Shown here: piece by piece, positions 58,725-64,000 of the stretch
Numbering within the stretch: position 1 is the first letter of the stretch
Layout of the letters: each line of letters opens with the position of its first letter
NCBI GenBank assembly: GCA_027627225.1
Contig: CM051026.1
Span: 5,960,415 to 6,024,414 of the forward strand
Direction of reading: 5' to 3'
DNA from: Congeria kusceri
Lineage: Eukaryota > Mollusca > Bivalvia > Myida > Dreissenidae
Length of the DNA stretch: 64,000 nt
The notes under the pieces: model-generated
The model's database searches: none
Told to the model about the DNA's origin: nothing
What the model saw: the letters and a program-made list of their open reading frames with translations, nothing else
Made by a program: the position numbers and the translations under genes

Positions 58725-59035
58725 CGTGATAATCGCTAAAAATGGGAATGTGAAACTCGTCTATTACACCAATCAATGCATATGAGATAAAAATTAAAAT
58801 TACAGAGATCAAACATGGAGCATACAGTCACTTTTAGCGATGTTAGAAATCTGAAATAACCGCAATAATCAGTTACAATAAGACACAACGATGTGTGATT
58901 GAAATGATTGCTTCATTGTCAATTTGAACACATTAATGAGCCTTCAAAAGCAGACAAACATATTTTTTGAATGGATATTTTTACATTTTATTTCACGTTC
59001 ACATTCCCATTTTTAGCGATTACAATCGCTAACAA
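58725..59035. mobile_element. TIR element, about 27-bp ends
   Basis: GATAATCGCTAAAAATGGGA on the left matches the reverse complement of the right end, where TCCCATTTTTAGCGATTACA ends the element; the pairing continues into GTGAA. About 240 bases lie between with no coding signal. No clear target duplication was found. Confidence 0.65.
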
Positions 59036-59616
59036 TCAGACTTTAACGAATTTTTCGCTTATTTGCGGAACACAATTGCTGACCCCATTGTTCATGATCA
59101 TTAACAACATGTTTATTCCATATTCGACCTGTGCATGTCATACAAAACATGGGCGGATTTAGAATGGTGGAAGCGGAGTCAGCTATGACGGCCACAGCAA
59201 GTCTACCACACATTTTTCATTATAGCAGACCGCAGTGCTCTGCGTCCGCGAATCGTACACTAGACGTGCGTCTGTCTTAGGGTGACCTTGTGGTCACAGT
59301 GCGATTGTAAAATGCTTTTAAGTTTTAATGTTAACGCACGGTCAATACATAGCTATCGCTCATAGTTTTTCACACGGACAACACAGGTTTATTGGCAGCA
59401 ACACACGTCAACATATTTTTATAAAGATCCGAAATGTCTTGGTTGCATTTACGATTACTAAAATAACATGTACATCAGGATAAAAGTCTGGTTAAATTAT
59501 TAAAATAGTAAAAAATATGATTATTTCTTGAATGTAGCACACGTGAAATCAAGATATAATATGGCAAATGACAATATCGTGCCAAATGCATCCACATAAT
59601 ATAAGTTACAAATTCA

Positions 59617-59960
59617 TTGCACATGGCGCAGCGCGGTCACCGTGCAAAACCCTACCTGTTTTGCAGCGACCGTGAAGTGTCAGTTTCATTCATGTGGCGC
59701 CGTTACGTTCATCGCAAAGGAGCCGTACGTTCTACGAAGGAAAGCCGTATGGCTTCCGCAGGTGCACCATGTGAGGGGCGGCAGGCAAAATTGTATCTAA
59801 AACGTGGGATTAACGTATGTTAACGGCACGACCGTATGTTTGCGTACGCCGTTCAAACAACGCAGGTATATGCTAAATTAACAATGGCAAGCCCGTATAA
59901 CCCGTATATATAAAGTACAACCCAACGACTTCCGCACGGGTAAAGTGCGGATGCCGTGCG
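59617..59960. other. CpG- and GC-rich patch
   Basis: Unusually GC-rich for this window, with repeated CCGTATG/CCGTACG and GTACGCCGT motifs. Near the start CGGTCACCGTGCAAAAC pairs with GTTTTGCAGCGACCG as a small hairpin. The 68-codon frame 59617-59823 has no support. It could be an old repeat or a CpG island; I cannot decide. Confidence 0.35.
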
Positions 59961-60260
59961 ATGATCGTCTTGCAATGTCTGTACAAAAAAGATTGTATAC
60001 CTTGTAAATGAAGACGCCGTAGCCAGTAGCCACCTACGATGTCTAATTTATATAGATCAAATACATATTGGACTTTATCACATGCTATACCTTGTTTTCC
60101 ATACTTTCAATAATCTCTTAACTTCGCTGATGAGTTAAAAAATGATATTTTATTTACATTTGTACGTGAACACTTTATATTAGTACAATTTCCGCGATGT
60201 TATTTGCATTTATCAGTATAATTATCTGGTTTTTCTTTTCATAAATGCTATTGCATTAAT

Positions 60261-60500
60261 TTATTTATCACATTCTATACCTTGTTTTCCATGTAATACA
60301 ACCATTACGAATATTTTTATCTTACACATGTGTAAGAAAACATTTTGAGCATTTTCATTGGCTACATATTCTTTGAATGACCAATCTCATGACGTTATGT
60401 TGGTGAAATGACGTTGATTACATGAAATGACGTCACGTCAGTAAACAACATTGCGGACTTATATACTTTGTTTTATTTAGGTTAAAAGCATGTGATAAAA
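60261..60500 (+). mobile_element. CRE-bearing TIR element, copy 2 (complete)
   Basis: Begins TTTATCACATTCTATA and ends AGCATGTGATAAA, a short terminal inverted repeat. Its first 190 bases match 2311-2500, including GAAATGACGTCACGT with a perfect CRE at 60428-60435. A further left end (TTTATCACATGCTATACCTT) is at 60076, suggesting a nested or partial third copy. Confidence 0.75.
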
Positions 60501-60521
60501 AAGATCTGACACTCGTTGTCA

Positions 60522-60631
60522 TGTAATACCATATTTTATTAAACTCGTCCAGGAAAATCGTTAGTAAGCTCGCCCAAGGCTAGCTTACTAACAAAATACC
60601 TGAACTCGTTTAAAAAATTATGGTAATACAT
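60522..60631. mobile_element. Near-palindromic foldback element
   Basis: TGTAATACCATATTTTATTA on the left matches the reverse complement of the right end (TGTATTACCATAATTTTTTA), and the pairing continues through AAACGAGTTCAGG and GTTAGTAAGCTAGCC to the centre. The 110-base unit forms one long hairpin with few mismatches. Confidence 0.9.
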
Positions 60632-60889
60632 CCGTGTATATTCGCCATGCCAATATTATTGATACGCTATAGCATTGATGTGCTATAATGTCGTATAATG
60701 TTTAAGCAATACATTTTGAAATTGGACTAAGCGGTACATGAATGAGCTTATTTGTAGAAATGTTAAGAAATATATTATAAATATATACTATAAAATAAAA
60801 TACAAATAATATTATTGAAACAAATAATACAATAGTCATCATGGGACCTATGGGGCGTATCTCAATTAAATTTATTTGCACTGTTTTAT

Positions 60890-61955
60890 TCAAACGTTGT
60901 GTAAATTATAAAGTTTAAAATATCCTGAACAATTCTATTTTAGAAGCAATCACTATGAAATGATCGAAATCTAGCGTTTCTATTCACATATATGTATTTC
61001 GTAAATATATAAAAGTATTTATTCTAACTTGGGAAATATTACAATAGATCAAAGTTATTTGTATTATTTTTATTTATACTTTATTAAATGTATTATAATA
61101 AACAAGAAACACATGACAAATGGTAATTTAATTACTCGTACATTTCAAGTGCCCGAGTAATTTCATCAACTGAATGGAATGACGTGTGTATCAAATTTAA
61201 ATGTTTACTTGGGTTTTACAAAAAACTGTAATGTTTGAATAATTAATCGAGCCTAATTTTATCAATAAATGACTGATACATGAGATAAATTAATCGACGT
61301 TTGAATTAAGCATAATATGCAATAATTGTATTAACACTTAAAAATAATAACAAGCTGAAACAAAATGTACAGTATCAGTAAAGCGCAGAAGTCAGCGCTC
61401 GACCGCTGCATCACAGGTTCTACTCTACTTACCTTTTAAACAATGGAATCCAGATAACATATACATTGAATAACGTAATTTAATAAATAATACATTACGT
61501 AAAATGCAAATGAGAAAATAAACATTTTCTAACAAAATTACAAAATCCCAATTTTTAAGTGGCAACAAAATCCAATTCCACATTCAAACTTCAAAATTAA
61601 AATAAAATAATATCATAATTTTATGGCAAGTATCAGTTTAACAAAGCTTGAGATGGGAAAAAATAATTGTTCAAAAGAATAAAATAATCCCATGGGTTTT
61701 TTTTCCCGCACACAATGTTGACAAAAAATCCCAAGAGAAAATAAAAATCCCGTGGGAAAATAAAAAAATCCCATGGGAAAGCCAATTGTGCAAATACATT
61801 TTATGATGAAAGAAATGCAAGTTTGGTGTTACAAAATAAATCAGATATTGATCACAATTGAGCACTTTATCCTATACTTAATGTAAAATAGTAATAACTA
61901 AAAGAATATGTGTACGATATTTTGCTTTCGCGAAGTTTTTCCGGCGGCCATTATA
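60890..61955 (-). mobile_element. TCCCATGGGA-rich dispersed element, copy 4 (minus)
   Basis: The reverse complement follows copy 3 from the GGCCGCCGGAAAAACTTCGC-type start through ATCCCATGGGAT blocks, GGTCGAGCGCTGAC, CTTAATTCAAACGTCGAT, ACACACGTCATTC and GAGTAATTAAATTACC. It is about as long as copy 3, so both probably approach full length. Confidence 0.75.
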
Positions 61956-62094
61956 ATTCGTTGAATCATTTAGTGAACTCAACATAATAAGAATTTGAAT
62001 CGTTTTTATATTCATTTATTTGGTGTATCTGCATATTTCAGGCTTTGAGATTTGCTCGTTTGGAGAAAAGCATAAATTGCATAAATAGGGCAAT

Positions 62095-62460
62095 AGCCTC
62101 CGGGAGCCCGAAAGCAGAAACTGTTAAAGTTTTCTCAAGTCCGAATACCAGTGCATCACGCTCGAAGCCAGAAACCATTGAAGTACGCTGGAGACGGAAT
62201 ACCATTGCATCATTACTGAAGCCAGAAACTGTTGGAAAACGTTCGCGGCCAAATACCATTACATCAATCCTGAAGCCAGAATCCTTTGAAGCACGCTCGA
62301 GACGGAATACCATTGCATCAATTCCAAAGTCAAAAAGTATTTAAGAACGTTCAAGGCCGTATACCATTGCAACACTCCTGAAGCCATAAACCATTGAAGT
62401 ACGCTCGAAACGGCACACCGTTGCATCGCTCCTGAAGCCAGAAACTATTTAAGTGAAGTA
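62095..62460 (+). repeat. 54-bp minisatellite, about 7 copies
   Basis: GAAGCCAGAAAC and its variants recur at 62110, 62164, 62218, 62272, 62326, 62380 and 62434, always 54 bases apart, each followed by (G/A)GAATACCATTGCATCA-type text. In one plus frame it codes an 18-residue repeat (KPETIEVR..RRNTIAS), open until 62344; the minus strand is open too. The period, not selection, explains the frames. Confidence 0.9.
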
Positions 62461-64000
62461 GGCGCTCGAACCCAAAAACTGAAACGTTAATTGACACAAT
62501 GAACATAGTGTTCACATTTGATGAACAAAACAACACATTGTCTTAATGTTTAAACGCTATAAAACTGCTATAGAACTGCTTGATAATATCATATTAAAAA
62601 CTTGGTGACATAATTTTATTAAACATGGTGTGTAAACAGTGTAAAAATGTGTTACTCTTTCTAGAATATACTACAATTTGTGCAAGGATATAATCAACAA
62701 GTTGAAGAAATTCAGAAAGAGTGCTCAGGTATGTGGTTTCATTTTTGCAAAGAAGAGAACATGACGTTTTGATGCCCATGTTTATATGTAGACCTGGCTA
62801 GCACGCACTAAGTCAAGCCAGTTTTGTCTTACCTAACGTTTACTGATACCGTACTATGATGATTATAATGTGGTATGAAACTGAAAGTAAGAAATACATG
62901 TTATGACATCATAATACAATTCCTTATGTGGATTGTTTAAGTACGAAATGAACATCGTATAACCATGCTTCAAATAATATGAATATACTTATCAACGGAG
63001 TAAACAACAAACTTACACCGTCTGATTCTAGAATACGATACAAATTGTTCCTAGCAAAATTGGTTAAATTGATAACTGGGTGCGATCTCATTAAAATCAA
63101 ATCATACCGTTGTTAATGGATAGAGTGGTACCTTACACGACTACAAATCCAAAGTTAAAGTTCTTGCTTAGTGTTTGAAAATTAATATATATAAACTTAA
63201 ACCATACCATTTTGAAGGCAACAATTTGATTGGCTCCTGAAAAGTTCATCTTAAAACGACCCCTAATGCGGATTCATCAGATCCAGTCAGCGGATAATAT
63301 AGTATCGTCAGAGTGAAGATGATTTTAATGAGATTGCGATGATAGGATAACCTAACAGTCACAATCCACTCAGATATACATATTTATGGTTGACTATGGA
63401 AATAAAATTTCTGCAATGTATTTGTTGTATAATTACGATTTTTGAAACATTGACTGTTTAATCAACAGACGAGCGACGTGTTATCGTACTATATACAAAT
63501 GTAGTGTATACAGAAACTGTGTTTATCATCCACTGCGTCAAATGCATAGTTAACCTAAGAATAACAATTGCCAATTTATTTGCAGACCCTTATTCTGAGT
63601 TCCGGTACATGCTGGTATCGTGTGCCTTAAGGTTTTTAAGCAATGTCAGTGTTTTCAATTATAAACATAAATATTGTAAACATGAATATATGTATGTTGA
63701 ATTTAAGATTATTGGATTGCTCGTGAACATTCGATTTCTTACCAAGCATTATAGCCCTTAGGAAAAAAAAGATGTATGTTTTTCATAACTTGCACAGGGC
63801 ATTGTTGAGATAATGGACTCACAGTTTGCAGAAAGCTTGCACTAATGTTTATTGACATCGAAACAGTTCACTTGTCTTAGATAAAATAGATGTAAACAAT
63901 GCTCTGGATAGCCAATCAAAATAAGACTGTTGTCAGCGAATAAATATGTGATTTAAATCTAGCAAGATCTTTATAATCTTAATATGTGTTATCTAAATAT
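62461..64000. other. No recognisable feature
   Basis: AT-rich; nothing supported up to the end of the window. Confidence 0.4.

Noticed and set aside
59617..59823. 68-codon Arg-rich frame
   Set aside because: Frame in a CpG-rich patch with hairpins and repeated words; no homology recognised.
62038..62344. Two opposite-strand genes of about 95 codons
   Set aside because: Both are products of the 54-bp minisatellite.

Overview
The window looks like AT-rich, mostly non-coding nuclear DNA from an invertebrate animal. The grounds are GT-AG introns, degenerate non-LTR retrotransposons of several types, many short inverted-repeat elements and numerous minisatellites. Some repeats (the TIR element around AAAGGGACCTG with a tRNA-like core, the GTAAAGTGTCGTCCCGGATTAG repeat, the AAAGGCCTAGTTTAAGG element) are of a kind I associate with bivalve molluscs, possibly Dreissena. 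That assignment is inference; no taxonomic marker gene is present. There are no operons, rRNA genes, CRISPR arrays or convincing intact tRNA genes.

The best host signal is one gene family present at three loci. Locus 2 (minus strand, about 33.2-27.7 kb) looks intact: splice sites and reading-frame phases agree across exons coding an alpha/beta domain of unknown type, a short helical linker, and a terminal exon with a trypsin-like fold in which His, Asp and GDSG-Ser can be placed. Locus 1 (plus, 9.27-15.24 kb) keeps N-terminal-type exons and the start of the peptidase exon, but has an in-frame stop and then ends at the catalytic His region; a 26-copy 45-bp minisatellite sits in one of its introns. 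Locus 3 (plus, 47.75-48.38 kb) keeps only the alpha/beta exon and a truncated linker exon. An upstream exon may be a death-fold (CARD-like) piece, which suggests a signalling or immune role, but this is inference.

The rest is mobile DNA. A nearly complete endonuclease-reverse transcriptase LINE lies on the minus strand at 42.0-45.8 kb and is split by what looks like a one-base frameshift. Decayed LINE pieces of other types lie at 15.6-17.6, 32.6 and 56.2-58.1 kb. Several families recur inside the window: a roughly 1.1-kb element rich in TCCCATGGGA-type motifs (four copies), a CRE-bearing TIR element (two copies), an AAAGGCCTAG TIR element (two copies), and two or three more. Palindromic foldback elements lie at 20.1, 40.0 and 60.5 kb.

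Minisatellites have units of 58, 45, 33, 104, 102, 48, 158, 24, 162 and 54 bp. Several have unit lengths divisible by three and so give long open frames that are not genes. Remaining stretches are AT-rich with nothing I can name; they are listed as such.
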